Shown: positions 1 through 10,950 of the stretch, piece after piece
How the letters are laid out: each line of letters opens with the position of its first letter
Position numbering within the stretch: position 1 is the first letter of the stretch
From: Tetragonia tetragonoides
Lineage: Eukaryota > Streptophyta > Magnoliopsida > Caryophyllales > Aizoaceae
DNA length: 64,000 nucleotides
Direction of reading: 5' to 3'
Assembly: GCA_038025085.1 (NCBI GenBank)
Contig: CM076146.1
Location: forward strand, 12,152,001-12,216,000
Made by a program: the position numbers and the translations under genes
Notes under the pieces: generated by a model
Told to the model about the DNA's origin: nothing
Seen by the model: only the letters and a program-made list of their open reading frames with translations
Databases searched by the model: none

Positions 1-566
1 CTGGCCGGGAGTGCCGATTTATGCCATTTTCGACTTGCGATTCATGTTTTTCATTTCTTTTTGCCTTGATTTCTAGTTAATGCGCTCTAGGAATATATTT
101 AATCTCCTTTTGTGGAGTTCTTAGGGTTTTTAATATATTTTCTTTTTATAGGATCCTATGTTCACCTATTGTGCGATTTAGTAGCAACTAATATGAATTC
201 GGGGACTGGATATGCAAAAGATTGATGGTATCATACAACATTTTGTAAGCAAACAATTGCGTTACTTATGGTGAAGATCTCCACTTCCGTTAAAGATGAA
301 GTATCAAAGGAAGCACATGGTTACTTGATGCATGTTGTGAGTCGCGCTCGGGTATTCTAGTTAATTATTTTGTTAGTAGATTTGTTATTGTTACTATTAA
401 TTTAGTATATTATAAGGTTATTTTCGATGTAGATGTCATATGGCTTTTCTATGAATAAAATTCTTCTATTCTCCTCTAAATAAAAAAAACAAAAAAAAAA
501 CGTATGCATCAAACAAGCACGACGTTATGTTCGCCTATAGAAATAGCCTTATAAAAAATATTTTAT
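1..566. other. Intergenic, no gene recognised
   Basis: No convincing coding region. The stretch is AT-rich and lacks an ORF of useful length. An intron-like tract followed by a possible 3' splice site lies near 150, so the left edge could hold the last exon of a gene lying outside the window, but I recognise no protein. An A-rich tract lies near 480-500. Confidence 0.4.
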
Positions 567-840
567 TTATTCAATAGCTAGGGAACTACAAAGATCAACG
601 TTTGTGAGCTCGACAAGCCCTTCTGGCCAATTCTCCAACAAACACCTATCATGCATCTTATTTGCTTGGAGTCTGGCTAAATTATGAGCAACTATATTGA
701 CTCTTCCCCCTAAAAATTGTACACACAAAATGACCTTTTTTGTATCAATTCGTTCAAATTAACTGTCGAATTTGACAAAGGCCAACATTGATCTTATATC
801 AAGCTCATATAATTCCGTAATACGCTTGTCATGCTTTCGC
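567..840 (-). pseudogene. LINE-type RNase H (RVT_3) C-terminal remnant
   Basis: On the minus strand this reads as the end of a plant RVT_3/RNase H-like domain: a segment starting DIRSMLAFVKFDS, then GGRVNIVAHNLARLQANK, then a Trp-Pro stretch (ENWPEGLVEL) and a final LAIE followed by TAA at 567-569. The order 'N-x-VAH-x-LAR ... W-P' is the usual end of the RNase H domain carried by plant LINEs and by RNase H-like fragments derived from them. One in-frame stop interrupts it after FDS, and nothing upstream is readable, so it is a short dead remnant. A host RNase H-like gene fragment is the alternative. Confidence 0.6.
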
Positions 841-2846
841 GGTAAAAACTTTCTGATTAAGTATAACCTAATGGGATAAAAACCACAACGAAGGGGAAAA
901 GTGTGTGGCTCACAAAACCTTTGTTAAGAAAACCTGATCGGAATAACCTAAATAAAAGGTGAAAAAGGAGAATTGTTCATGGGCAAGATGGCCCAGTGCC
1001 CTATATTATTCCTCTTCTTTCGCTCAACAGAGAAATCATGTCATATCCCATACACTTATATTCGGTTGAAGAGAAATCATGTCATATTCCAGCAGAGAAA
1101 TCACCTTTATTTCCCCACTAGCTCGTCTTTCCAGGTGAGACAGAGTTTAAGCAACTCCAAACCCAGGGAGCAGCTGAAAACATGTTTCTTCCTAAGTACA
1201 CTCTACATGAGTCATGTTCGGAGTAAGCGGAAAAGGCATAATTCGAGAAGCAATGAATCTTCTCCCGCAGAAACATAAACATAAGGATTGGTCTTAGAAA
1301 GAACTTAGGCCCGACCCGTTCGACCCTGAAAAAAGACAGGTTCAGACAGAGTGCTTTAGTGATTTTATAAGGGCTCGAACCGTTAGCCCAACCCGCCCCA
1401 TGGGCCAAAAGATTTTGTCAAGCCCAGCCCGTGTGGGGTCCAAGATCGCTTTTGAACAGCTCTACAAAATAATAAAGTGCGTAAAGTCTCCTTCTTTTAC
1501 AAACCTTCATACCAAAAAATGTATGAGCAATTTCTACAACTCCAAGTTATTTAACATATAGACATTATTCTGGAGGTCATTAGTGAATCAATATGGACCT
1601 TCTGGAGGCCAATTTAGGAGCATAATATCCAATTTAACTCATGAATTCCTGCTCATATTTTTCATATCATTATGATATACATATCTCTAACTTGGGACGA
1701 AGAGGGAGTATAATTCATAGTACTTTAGGATCATAGGAATTTTAATATTGAATCTTAATTACCACAAATACATATAGATATTCAAATCAACTATTAACCT
1801 TTGAGATTTCTATAATAATTTTATAATCGATGAATCTCTAAAGCTCACATTCTCAAATTTTTGGTTGAGACAAAATCAATTCGATCAGTTATAAACTCTA
1901 TTAAAGAGACTTTGTATCTTGCATCATGTCATCCAAATCCTGAATGCTCCAACAAGAAATATTTTCTCATTCTCATACAACTTACTTGAAACATTCTATT
2001 AGATATTGTGCCATTTGTAACTACATATAATAAGTCTTTATTTTATTTTTTTATCTTAATGCTGCAATACGACACTAAATTTTATTTCATTGATTAAAAT
2101 CTAATATCAACCCGTTATTCACGCTACAAGTAATTCCAAATATCATCAAAAAACGACTAAGATCTATTTTCGAAAAAACAACATAGGCTAACTCATGATC
2201 AACCCAATTGTCATCTCTAGGAATATAACTCCACATAACATTTTGAAACAAGAACAATAGTCTAATATATCAAGATGAATATGACTCTCTCACCATCGCT
2301 GCTTGAAATCGGTATCTTGATCAGCTCCGTCGATACGTAAGTACCAAATGCAACATCACTGCTAGAAATAAATATCTTGATCCGCTCTGTCGATAATTGA
2401 CAATTAATCATCGACTGCCTGAATATATCATGAATTATGCTATAAAGAAACGGGGCGCCAACGCGTTATCCCTACAATCGGAGGTAAGCACGAAACGTAC
2501 GGGAACTATTTGGAAGTATAGATCCCCTTGACATAGCAGATTAAACTTGTATTCTCGATTCATGAAACATAACTCGACAAACAAAACTACCTGAAACTTC
2601 GACGAATATGGATTATCCAACAATCTCCCACCAAAATAAAGTTTATTAATAACCCCATCGAATATCAAACTAGAAAAACTAGAACGAAGCACTAAAAACA
2701 CAATAGATAGGGAAGCTTGAGTTTCTTTAGAGAGAACATATAATAATAAGTCTTAGAGGTTTATATATTCAAACATTAGTTCTTCAAGAACTTGTCACTT
2801 ATTCAAAGGATAATGTGTGCCAATAAGTAGAAAAGATATGAGTGGA
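841..2846. other. Intergenic, no gene recognised
   Basis: Several short open frames occur but none resembles a known protein or shows codon-like structure. Around 1,310-1,430 there is a run rich in GGCCCGACCC/GCCCAACCCG-type words, like the low-complexity interior of hAT-type MITEs, without recognisable ends. Between about 2,285 and 2,400 a ~60 bp segment containing TATCTTGATCNGCTC-TGTCGATA is present twice as a diverged direct duplication. Confidence 0.4.
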
Positions 2847-3845
2847 TAGGGGTGAGCACAAAGGGTACACTAGTGCACTATTTTGGATTAGAATTGAATC
2901 CTTCATTTCCCAATTTTTTAAATTGAAAATTGGTGGTCACCTGTTCCTATTTTTAAGAATTGAAACTAGATTCGCTGGGTATCTATTAATAGGGGTGAGC
3001 AGAAAATTCGGGTACCAAGTATCGAAATCGGATTTGGTTTGGAGTCGGTGGTTCAGGAATTGAGACCGGTTCTTCCAAATTCAATTCCCAAAACTAGGAA
3101 CCGGTATCAACCAACTTCAATTCCAATTCCTGACTTTGGAAACAGAAACCGGTTGGGTACCCAGTGTAAAAAAATTATAAGATCTTTTCCTTTATTGAAA
3201 ATAAAAAAATTGGTGATTTTCTAGTAAGATGAGGCTTAAGAAAGCAGATTTGTGATTTTAATGTTTTAATGATTGTATTTGTAATATTAATGATAAAATG
3301 ATTATTTACGTTATTTAAATTTTGATTTTTAATGTTAAGTATTTTGATTGTAACATTTGTTTTTATGTTTGTTGTATTTATGGAAACTAAATTTTGTTAG
3401 TGGAATAATATAATTGATTTTTATCTTCTTAAAATATACATTTATTTGATTTAAAAAGTAATAAAATTTTGGATTTAATGTGGACTTGGGTACGCAAGAA
3501 TCGGTGGCTACCTAGTGGATCATATTCCAATTTCTAAGAATCAGGCACCGGTGCAACCTTCCAATTCCAATGCCTAAGAATAATCCCTGTTATTTTTGCC
3601 GTTTCTATGCTGCATTCCGTTATGATTCGTTCCGTTCCAATCCGCTCCATTCCGTTTCGTTCCGCGTTGTTCCGTTCCGCATTTTGTACTTCATTTTGTC
3701 TCACATTTTTTTGAATTATCCGCACCGTTCCGTTCTGTTCCGTTTCTCACCGTCCCGCACCATTCCATTGAACAGAACAAGACCTTAGATCCAATTCCAA
3801 TTCCACGTAGTGTGATACCCAGTGGGTATCCAATTACGCTCACCC
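2847..3845. mobile_element. hAT-like non-autonomous element, nested and diverged
   Basis: Left end TAGGGGTGAGCA at about 2,847, a second copy of the same motif at about 2,992, and the inverted counterpart GCTCACCCT at about 3,837-3,845. The interior is rich in GGAATTG/CCAATTCC and GGTACC-type words, typical of non-coding hAT MITEs. Two left ends and one right end suggest one copy nested in another. A Tourist MITE (3,584-3,784) interrupts the right part. I could not find a matching 8-bp target duplication, so the borders are approximate. Confidence 0.5.
3584..3784. mobile_element. Tourist-like (PIF/Harbinger) MITE, family T1 copy 1
   Basis: About 200 bp, made largely of TTCCGTTCCG-type repeats and ending in GGTC-TTGTTCT-type inverted termini. 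The same family occurs at 9,434-9,625 and 51,230-51,406, where the ends and TTA/TAA target duplications are clean. Here the flanks are TAA (3,581-3,583) and TTA (3,785-3,787), so the duplication is imperfect. This is the most diverged of the three copies and lies inside the hAT-like element. Confidence 0.65.
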
Positions 3846-4313
3846 TCCATTGGTCCATTCCTCATGAAAATTGAACAATTCGTTCATATTCGCTCATATG
3901 CCGTCCTCGCTCTTCAGCCCACGTTCTCCCATGACTTCGTAACCCGGCGGCTCCTCCAAGTCTGAACTCTGTAAGATGGCAAGGTGCGCAATTTTCTGAA
4001 CTCTTGTACTCTTGTTTAGTCATTTACAACATTATTTGCCAATGCCAGTTTGCCAAAAGCTCTTGAATCCTCTGTTTATCAAATATCACATAAATCCCAT
4101 CTACCTTACTCTTACTGAAAGTGTAAAAACAATCAATTCCAAATCAATAGGAGCATATAGTAATCAATTTTTGTTAGCACTTTTATTCCACATTTTGGTT
4201 TCAGTGCCAACAGTATAAGTTGCCACTGAATGGAAAAAATTCATTACCCCATTAAACAATTACATTCAGGAAAATTATACCAATTTTGAGTGAATTACTG
4301 AAGTAGAACCATA
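3846..4313. other. Intergenic, nothing recognised
   Basis: No coding region, structural RNA or element end recognised between the hAT-like element and the AAT microsatellite. Confidence 0.4.
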
Positions 4314-4490
<177 letters not shown>

Positions 4491-4905
4491 TCCTCACTTT
4501 TGAAAGAACATGGTTGGAGATGCTCTTTAAGCAGTTACAGTTGGTTCTCTGAGGCTATTGTATGAATTATGTATATTCTTCCTTAGTGTGAAAGGTTTGT
4601 AGAAAATATACCAATTAAGTTTTGAGACTGAACTATGTATTCTTCCTTAGAGACAGGGCTTTCCTTAAATAAACCTAGAATTTGTCTGGCTTTTGAATGT
4701 AAAGGGTTTCTTTAACTAAGAAAAGCAAAGCTTTTTCAAAGTGGGACTGAGATTATATAGCTTCTTCACATGTTTAAAGTCTTTTTACAATGGAAATGGT
4801 GCTTTTATAGATCATTACATGGTGTATTTGTATGTAATGCTTACGCGAATAACATATATCAGGTTTGTCTTAGAGTGACTAGGATATTGAGACTGTCTTC
4901 AAATG

Positions 4906-5620
4906 GCAGTTATTATGTCATTGAGTCAATTCACCGTGTTTCTGGTGGCACGCTACATATATAGTCCAGGTGACTATGGCTAAATAAGTGCTTAACAGTT
5001 GTTTCCATAAATTCCATTGAGGTGACCTGCAAAAGATTTTGATACAACATCATTCATATGAGCAATTTTAGTTTGGGATGTTGTATTGTGTTTAAGATTG
5101 TCGTTGATCTGAAGTTGCGCGGCAAAAACAATAGTTCTAGGACTAACACTTAATGTTTCTCACAGTTGTTGAAAGGTCTTTAAGACAAACTCCTGAAGCT
5201 AACGCTAAATCAAACTCTCCAAAATGGATCTTCGTGTTCTGAAGGTTAAGGAAGCATTGTAGGAATAGCAGTTATTATGTCAGTGTGAAATTCACCGTGT
5301 TTCTGGTGGCACTCTACATAGTCCAGGTGACTATGGCTTAATAAGTGCTTAACAATTGTTTCCATAGAGGTGACCTGCAAAATATTCTGATTAAGGCATT
5401 GTTCAAATGAGCAATGTGTTGGATGTTGTATTGTGCTCATGATTACAGTTGAACTGAAGTTGCATGGCAAAAACAACAGTCCTACAATTAACCGGAAAAT
5501 TTTCTCACAGTCGTTGAAAGATCTTTATGACAAACTCCTGAAAGCTAATGTGAAATCAAACTCTCGAAAATGGATCTTCATGTTTTGAAGATTAAGGAAG
5601 CATTGTAGCAATAGCCTTAT
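4906..5620. repeat. Tandem duplication of an LRK10L 3' flank (2 x ~360 bp)
   Basis: Unit 1 starts with GCAGTTATTATGTCA at 4,906 and unit 2 with the same word at 5,268, a period of about 362 bp. Both run through CACCGTGTTTCTGGTGGCA, AGTCCAGGTGACTATGGC and GACAAACTCCTGAA to ATGGATCTTCRTGTT. Related sequence lies downstream of gene B (about 15,410-15,690) and gene D (about 35,540-35,640), so this is the shared 3' flank of the cluster, duplicated once more behind gene A. No ORF. Confidence 0.8.
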
Positions 5621-5753
5621 CTCCTCTGTACATCTTCAATAAAATTTGAAATCATATCTGCCTCGTAGTCTGAGATGGACCTTCTTATAAGGTGCAACAA
5701 TCCATCAGTTTAAAGTTGCTTACTACTTCACATAAGTGTATAGAAGTGCCACA

Positions 5754-8451
5754 TTACTTGCTACTGTTAGCTGTAGTGGACCTACTATCCCATTTATCAA
5801 CCACAGAATTTGGCGAGGATGGTTGAGGTTGACGATTAGGCAATAGTTTAGTATCATCATCCTCTGTAGGTGAAGGTGGTGGCTGCTTACTACTCAACAC
5901 CTCCTCATCATTTTCTGTCACCTCTGCCGCCTTGAGTGATTCATAATCAGCGCTCTCAATTCTCTTCAAAACCTCCAAAACCTCATCCATTGACAGCCTG
6001 AATTCCTTGTTGTGTTGCAAGCACTGAAATGCGAGCTCTGGCACCGAGATAGTCATCCTCCTAACCTTAAAATCAGACATGAACCCCAGTTGTGGATCCA
6101 CTAGCTCATCAAATGCACCCTGTGTGTTCCTGTTCATTGAGTAGTTGGACAAGTTGATCTCGTCTATGTGCCTGTTCATGTCTACAGCAGGAAAAGTAGA
6201 TATGAGCTCCATGAGTACAATCCCGAAACTGTAAACATCGCTCTTATCTGTCAGCCGGTTACACTGGTGATATAGTGGGTCTAGATACCCAGGAGTTCCT
6301 TGTGGAGCTGTCGAGATATGAGTAACATTGTTAGGGAAGAGTCTAGAAAGCCCAAAATCAGCCACTTTGACACTGAAGCTGTTGTCAAGAAGAATGTTGT
6401 TGGTCTTAACATCACGATGTATGATGTCAGAGGCATGGAGATAAGAAAGTGCACTGGCTGTTTCTAAGGCAATTCTCATACGGACAGGCCAGGTGAGTGA
6501 TCCAGATTTTGCCTTGTCGCCATACAGATGATCAGCTACCGTCCCATTAGGCACGTACTCATAGACAAGGACGAGTTCCCTGCAGTGGTGAGAAGTACAG
6601 CCATAGAGAGATACAAGATTTTGGTGGCGCAAACAGGTGAGGATTTCAACTTCGTTGATGAACTGTTCCACCCTTTTGTAGCTTTTCTCAAACAGGCACT
6701 TTACTGCCACTTCCCTTCCATCTCTGAGCTTGCCTAGGATCGATGAGGAAAAATGGGTGAAAAAAAGCGCTTTAAAGTTAACGCTTTGATTACTTTGGAG
6801 ACATATGCTGAGTGTAATGTAAATCCAAGCTTTACGGTGATAAACTCTTCCAAAGCCACCAGGCCCAAGTTCTCTTGAATGATCGAAATTGTTAGTGGCT
6901 TCTTCATGTTCGCTGTAGGAGAAGAGTGGCAGGCCAAAGTATATGCTGCCTGTTTCTAGGTCTGATGGTGTGCCTTCATGGGAGCCGCTCTTTGATACTA
7001 ATTCCGAGTGACCAAATTTGTGTTTCTTGCGTACTACTATAACCATAATTACACCTCCTGAGATGCATGATGGTTGATAAAAGGTCTTAAGTCAGTCCCT
7101 TTATATATAGAGTCTAGCATCATGTGAGATTAGGTATATGAATATGTAGTTCTTTCCTTTGTTTTGGTAGAACAAGAATATGGAAAGACGAGAAAGCTAG
7201 TATGATGTAGATACCGATAATACTAATAAAATGTATGTATTTTGATCACATGGATTTAAATGAATGTAAAACACTGCATGTACTTACCTGATCCGATTAT
7301 TATATCCCACAATTTTCTTTTCTGCGAAGAAACAATTGAATGCAATGTTAGTATCATAGAAAAAACTTGTAATCTACAAATGTTTGTATAGAAAAGGAAC
7401 AGGGAATAACAATCTAACAGAAATTCCAGAGAGATTGTTTGGGAGGGGTGGGGGCAAAGAGACCTGCCCTGAGTTAGCTGCATAACTCTGCATAACAGAC
7501 CATTATGGGAAGGGGGGATCTGCAGCCACACATATCATGACACTGCTGTATGGTGCTAACCTAAGCCAAAATTAACAATGAGAAAGGGGAAAATCCGTTC
7601 TGCAAATTTCCTACGTAGCGAAGATGCATCATATTTTGTACCCTTAGCCCGCTAACTGTACCTGATTTACGACACATTAATGGCTGTCGTCCATCTGGGC
7701 AGTAACATACAAAAGTTGATGGATCATCTCGTGACCCACAAGTGCCACCAGAACTCTCACATGTTCTACAGGCGGTGAAGTTCACTTTGTACTCCAACTG
7801 AAATCCCTTGCGCAAGACACTGAGAAGCGTGGCATTTTCATTATTAAGCTCATCTAACCCTCTCTTAGCAACCTGCATGGTGTAGCTATTCTTGCAAGAC
7901 TTAACCTTTTTTCTAACTGTTTTTGAAGTTTCCACAAAGTGAATAGCAGTTCCGTTGCCGTTAGTGGACCAGCATGGAAAAGAATTGAACTGATTTTTTG
8001 GGACTGATCTAGGACAACCACAGAATAGGCTAAGGTTCTGAACACTCGGGGTCAGCTTGAAGATAGCTGAAAATTTCGGGTTTTCTTTATCATTTAGACA
8101 AAAAGGAGTGGCAGGATAAAAGAAAATTGCTAAGGCAACAGACATTTTATGAGTCTTTGTATTGATACTAAGCACTTTTGCCTTTTGAGGAATGCTTTCT
8201 GTAGTATTATCAATTTGGATTGAAGGGTAATCACTGATATTACGACAGCTGAGCTGGAACTCTGGACTGCCACAGAATTTGGGCCTATTTTCTCCCCAAA
8301 AAGGGTAACCGATGTTTTGAATTGGCCCGCAGGAGTACAAAGATGAGCTACAGACTGTATAATCTGCATCATCTCCATTCGAGAATGGAATAATTAGAAA
8401 GATGATGGAAGTTGTGATGAGAAAGTGTTTGACAAATAATCCGGTTGCCAT
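5754..8451 (-). CDS. LRK10L1-type receptor-like kinase, copy A (probably defective)
   Basis: Receptor-like Ser/Thr kinase of the LEAF RUST 10 locus-like (At1g18390/LRK10L1) family, expected at the plasma membrane. Proposed exons: 8451-7662, 7321-7288, 7057-6836, 6733-5754, all with GT-AG introns. Exon 1 has a signal peptide (about residues 1-26), a GUB_WAK_bind domain (CGPIQNIGYPFWG, CGSPEFQLSC) and a WAK_assoc end (CRTCESSGGTCG, CYCPDG). The kinase shows the glycine loop GPGGFGRVY, VAVK lysine, HRDVKTNN and DFG. The APE position reads DPLY instead of DPEY. Oddities: exon 2 is 34 nt where B, C and D have 33, which shifts the frame. Exon 3 encodes only a 7-residue hydrophobic run where D has 12. 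Intron 3 is 102 nt and stop-free. The kinase frame itself is open to the stop at 5754. Family assignment is secure; function as a receptor is doubtful. Confidence 0.8.
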
Positions 8452-8551
8452 GTTTAGTATATATGGCCTGCGAATTTGTGTTTAATAGGATACAGGCATA
8501 CATGTAGGAAAGAATGTTCTGCTCTTTATTCTACTGAGTAAGAATGTGGAG

Positions 8552-8630
8552 TTTATAAGGGAAAGAAAATTCATCGAAGGTTGAAAAGAACCTAGCAGAT
8601 GAGACCCTTGACTTGCTTGTTGCAAGTCTT
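8552..8630 (-). promoter_or_regulatory. Gene A promoter: TATA-like box, W-box and palindrome
   Basis: A TATA-like CTTATAAAC (minus strand, complement of 8,551-8,559) lies about 100 bp before the ATG. Further upstream, TTGACT (8,608-8,613), a W-box core, overlaps a perfect 7-bp inverted repeat, GACTTGC (8,610-8,616) and GCAAGTC (8,622-8,628). The same block is found upstream of gene C and, less perfectly, gene B. WRKY factors bind TTGACY in defence genes; their action here is inferred. The rest of 8,631-9,134 is upstream flank homologous to that of genes B and C, with no gene. Confidence 0.5.
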
Positions 8631-9139
8631 CGTAGCCGAAAACTTGGAGCAGATTCATAACCACAGGACATAGAATGAGGATCCTCTCCAATATACCATT
8701 TTCTGGATTTACGCATTACACTTGTGAAAGCTTGACACGTGTTAGGTTGACTACAAATGAAAAAGGTAAAGAAATATTTAACATGCGTCAAGTATCCACA
8801 AGACACAACGACAATTGTAATGCATGAATGTGAGAAATGGTGTATTGAAGAGGATCCTAATCCCAGAACACATAACACGCCAAGAAAGATGGATAAGAGC
8901 TAGTCCTCTTCAAGGAGGGTGTGTACTGGAAATCATTTTCCTGGTGATATTTGCTCTGTTTCCACATAACAGTTGGGTCAACTTGACTTTGATTTTTTGG
9001 ATGAGGCTTATTTTCTGATTCACATTAGTAAGTTCGATTCTCTGTGCCTTGTCTATTACGTTACTTTTCCTTTGCCCCTGGGACTCTTCTGCAATTTCTA
9101 CCACATACTAAGGCTTTGTTACACTGGAATTGTTTTTCT

Positions 9140-9992
9140 TGTTGGGAGTCCTTCCTTAATTGGTGGGCCACAACAATAATAAAAAAAAAAAATTTGCTGG
9201 AATAACGCAGGACTGTTACAAGTTTAAACTACCTTTGCTATTTAATTACATGGTATTTCACTATCTTCTCCGAGTGTTTTGTAGGAAGAGAAGGAGAAAC
9301 ACTAATTGATATCTCCTAAAATATTTTCCACATATATGGTTTGGAGAGACCATTATAAATAATGAGATTCAGAGAAAGTTTAAGTGACAGAGAAAAACAG
9401 TGAGAGAAAACTTGTGAGAGAAATCCACTCTTAGGCCCTGTTCTTTTCGTCGTTTTCATGCTGCATTCCGTTCCATTCCACGCCGCATTCTGTACTTTAT
9501 TTTGTCTCACATATTTTTGAATTATCCGCGCTGCGCCGTTCCGTTCCGTTCCAATCCGTTCCGTTTCGTTTCGTTCCGTTCCGTTCCTCACCGTCCCGCA
9601 CCATTCCGTTGAAGAGAACAGAGCCTTAGAGTGAGAGCAAGAGAAAGCCACATAAAAGTGAGGGAATTTGAGATCATCGTACATTCTCAAATTCATCTTT
9701 GAGAGTTCCAACATTTTGGTCAGATAATACTTTTTTGTAATCCATCCTTTGTGGGTGAGCTCATCCTCTAGTTTTTTTTATTGGAGACGACATATTTGTA
9801 ATCCTACTATATTATAGTGGAAGTTTTTCTGGACTCTACGTCCCGTGGTTTTTTACCTTCGTTTTTGGAGGGTTTTCCCCTTAAAAATTTCGGTGTCCTC
9901 ATCTATTTATTTTCCGCATAATTTATTTTTAGCCCATTTTAATTACACAAAGAGGGAAAAGTTATTCCGCAAATTTTCCGTTTTTCCCAACA
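9140..9992 (+). repeat. 5' LTR of copia element (contains MITE)
   Basis: 853 bp, TG...CA. It is longer than the 3' LTR because a 192-bp MITE plus its 3-bp target duplication is inserted at 9,431-9,628; without it the LTR is about 658 bp. Confidence 0.93.
9434..9625. mobile_element. Tourist-like MITE, family T1 copy 2, inside the 5' LTR
   Basis: 192 bp with ends GGCCCTGTTCTTTTCG and (reverse) GGCTCTGTTCTCTTC, flanked by TTA at 9,431-9,433 and 9,626-9,628. The 3' LTR at about 14,424-14,434 reads CACTCTTAGAGTG without interruption, the unoccupied site. The MITE therefore arrived after the retrotransposon. TTA target and GGCCYTGTTC-type ends fit PIF/Harbinger (Tourist). Non-coding, built of TTCCGTTCCG-type words. 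Confidence 0.92.
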
Positions 9993-9993
9993 G

Positions 9994-10005
9994 TGGTATC
10001 AGAGC
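9994..10005 (+). other. Primer binding site (tRNA-iMet type)
   Basis: TGGTATCAGAGC one base after the 5' LTR end is the standard complement of the 3' end of plant initiator Met tRNA, used to prime minus-strand synthesis. Confidence 0.92.
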
Positions 10006-10046
10006 TTGTTTTATTGGGTTATCATTATTTCTTGAGTGATTTAAAA

Positions 10047-10950
10047 ATGGAGTCGAGCATCACTCATGATGGTGACATGTTCAAGCTTACCGCGGAAAAT
10101 TACTCATATTGGAAGCCAATGATGGAGGACCACTTATATTGCAAAGATTTACACGTGCCAATTACAACCGACACACAGCCGACGGGTAAAACTGACGAAG
10201 AATGGAAACTCCTAAATAGAAAAGCGTTGGCTATGATCCGCAAGTTCATTGGTCGGAGTTTATTTGAGCACGTGTCAACTTACACCAATGGTTATGAGTC
10301 ATGGACAAAATTAGAGTCCATGATTCAGAATAAGACGCCTAGAAATAAGGCTCATTTGGTGAGACGATTAGTAAAGTTAGAGTACAGAGATGGCAAGAAT
10401 ATGATCGAGCATCTCAACACCTTCAAAGAGATTGTCAATCACCTTGGAAAGATCAAGATGAAGATCGATGATGAGTTGCAAGCATTGTTGCTACTTAGCT
10501 CATTACCAGAGAGTTGAGACACTCTTGTTGTAACTCTAAGCAACTCGTCCCCAGAAGGTAAGCTCACCACGGATACCATCTCAGACAACCTAATGAGCGA
10601 AGAATCAAGAAGAAAGGAACGTGGCATCTCCTCTTGTCGAGCCCAGGGGTAGAACTGAAAATCGTGGAAGGAGTAACACCAAAGGTCGTGACAAGTCGAG
10701 AGGACGGTCTAAGTCACGCCCAAGATTCACTTGCTACTATTGTGGCAAGCCGAGTCACAACAGGTCCGAATGCCGGAATCTCAAGAGAGATCAAAAGGTC
10801 GGAAATGTTAAGCCCGACCAAATCGACCCGAAGAAGAAGAAGGAAGAAGAGAATAATACAACCGCCGTTGCAACAAGAGATGATATTGATGATGTCTTTC
10901 TATTTGGGGAAGACAATTATCTCAATCTTGCTGAAGACGATAGCACATGG
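10047..10950 (+). pseudogene. gag: Copia gag (capsid/nucleocapsid), broken
   Basis: Starts at ATG 10,047 (MESSITHDGD...). The first part has the UBN2/Retrotran_gag pattern, with YSYWKPMMEDHL and a coat core around TNGYESWTKLESM. A TGA at 10,515-10,517 replaces the expected Trp of the LPESWDTL-like motif. A frameshift near 10,618-10,625 then moves the reading to another frame. There an RG/RS-rich linker precedes the zinc knuckle CYYCGKPSHNRSEC (Cx2Cx4Hx4C). Gag would form the retroelement particle; this copy cannot make it. Confidence 0.85.

Noticed and set aside
973..1408. Overlapping ~100-residue frames on both strands
   Set aside because: No domain, no splice or start context, and composition is like the surrounding non-coding DNA.
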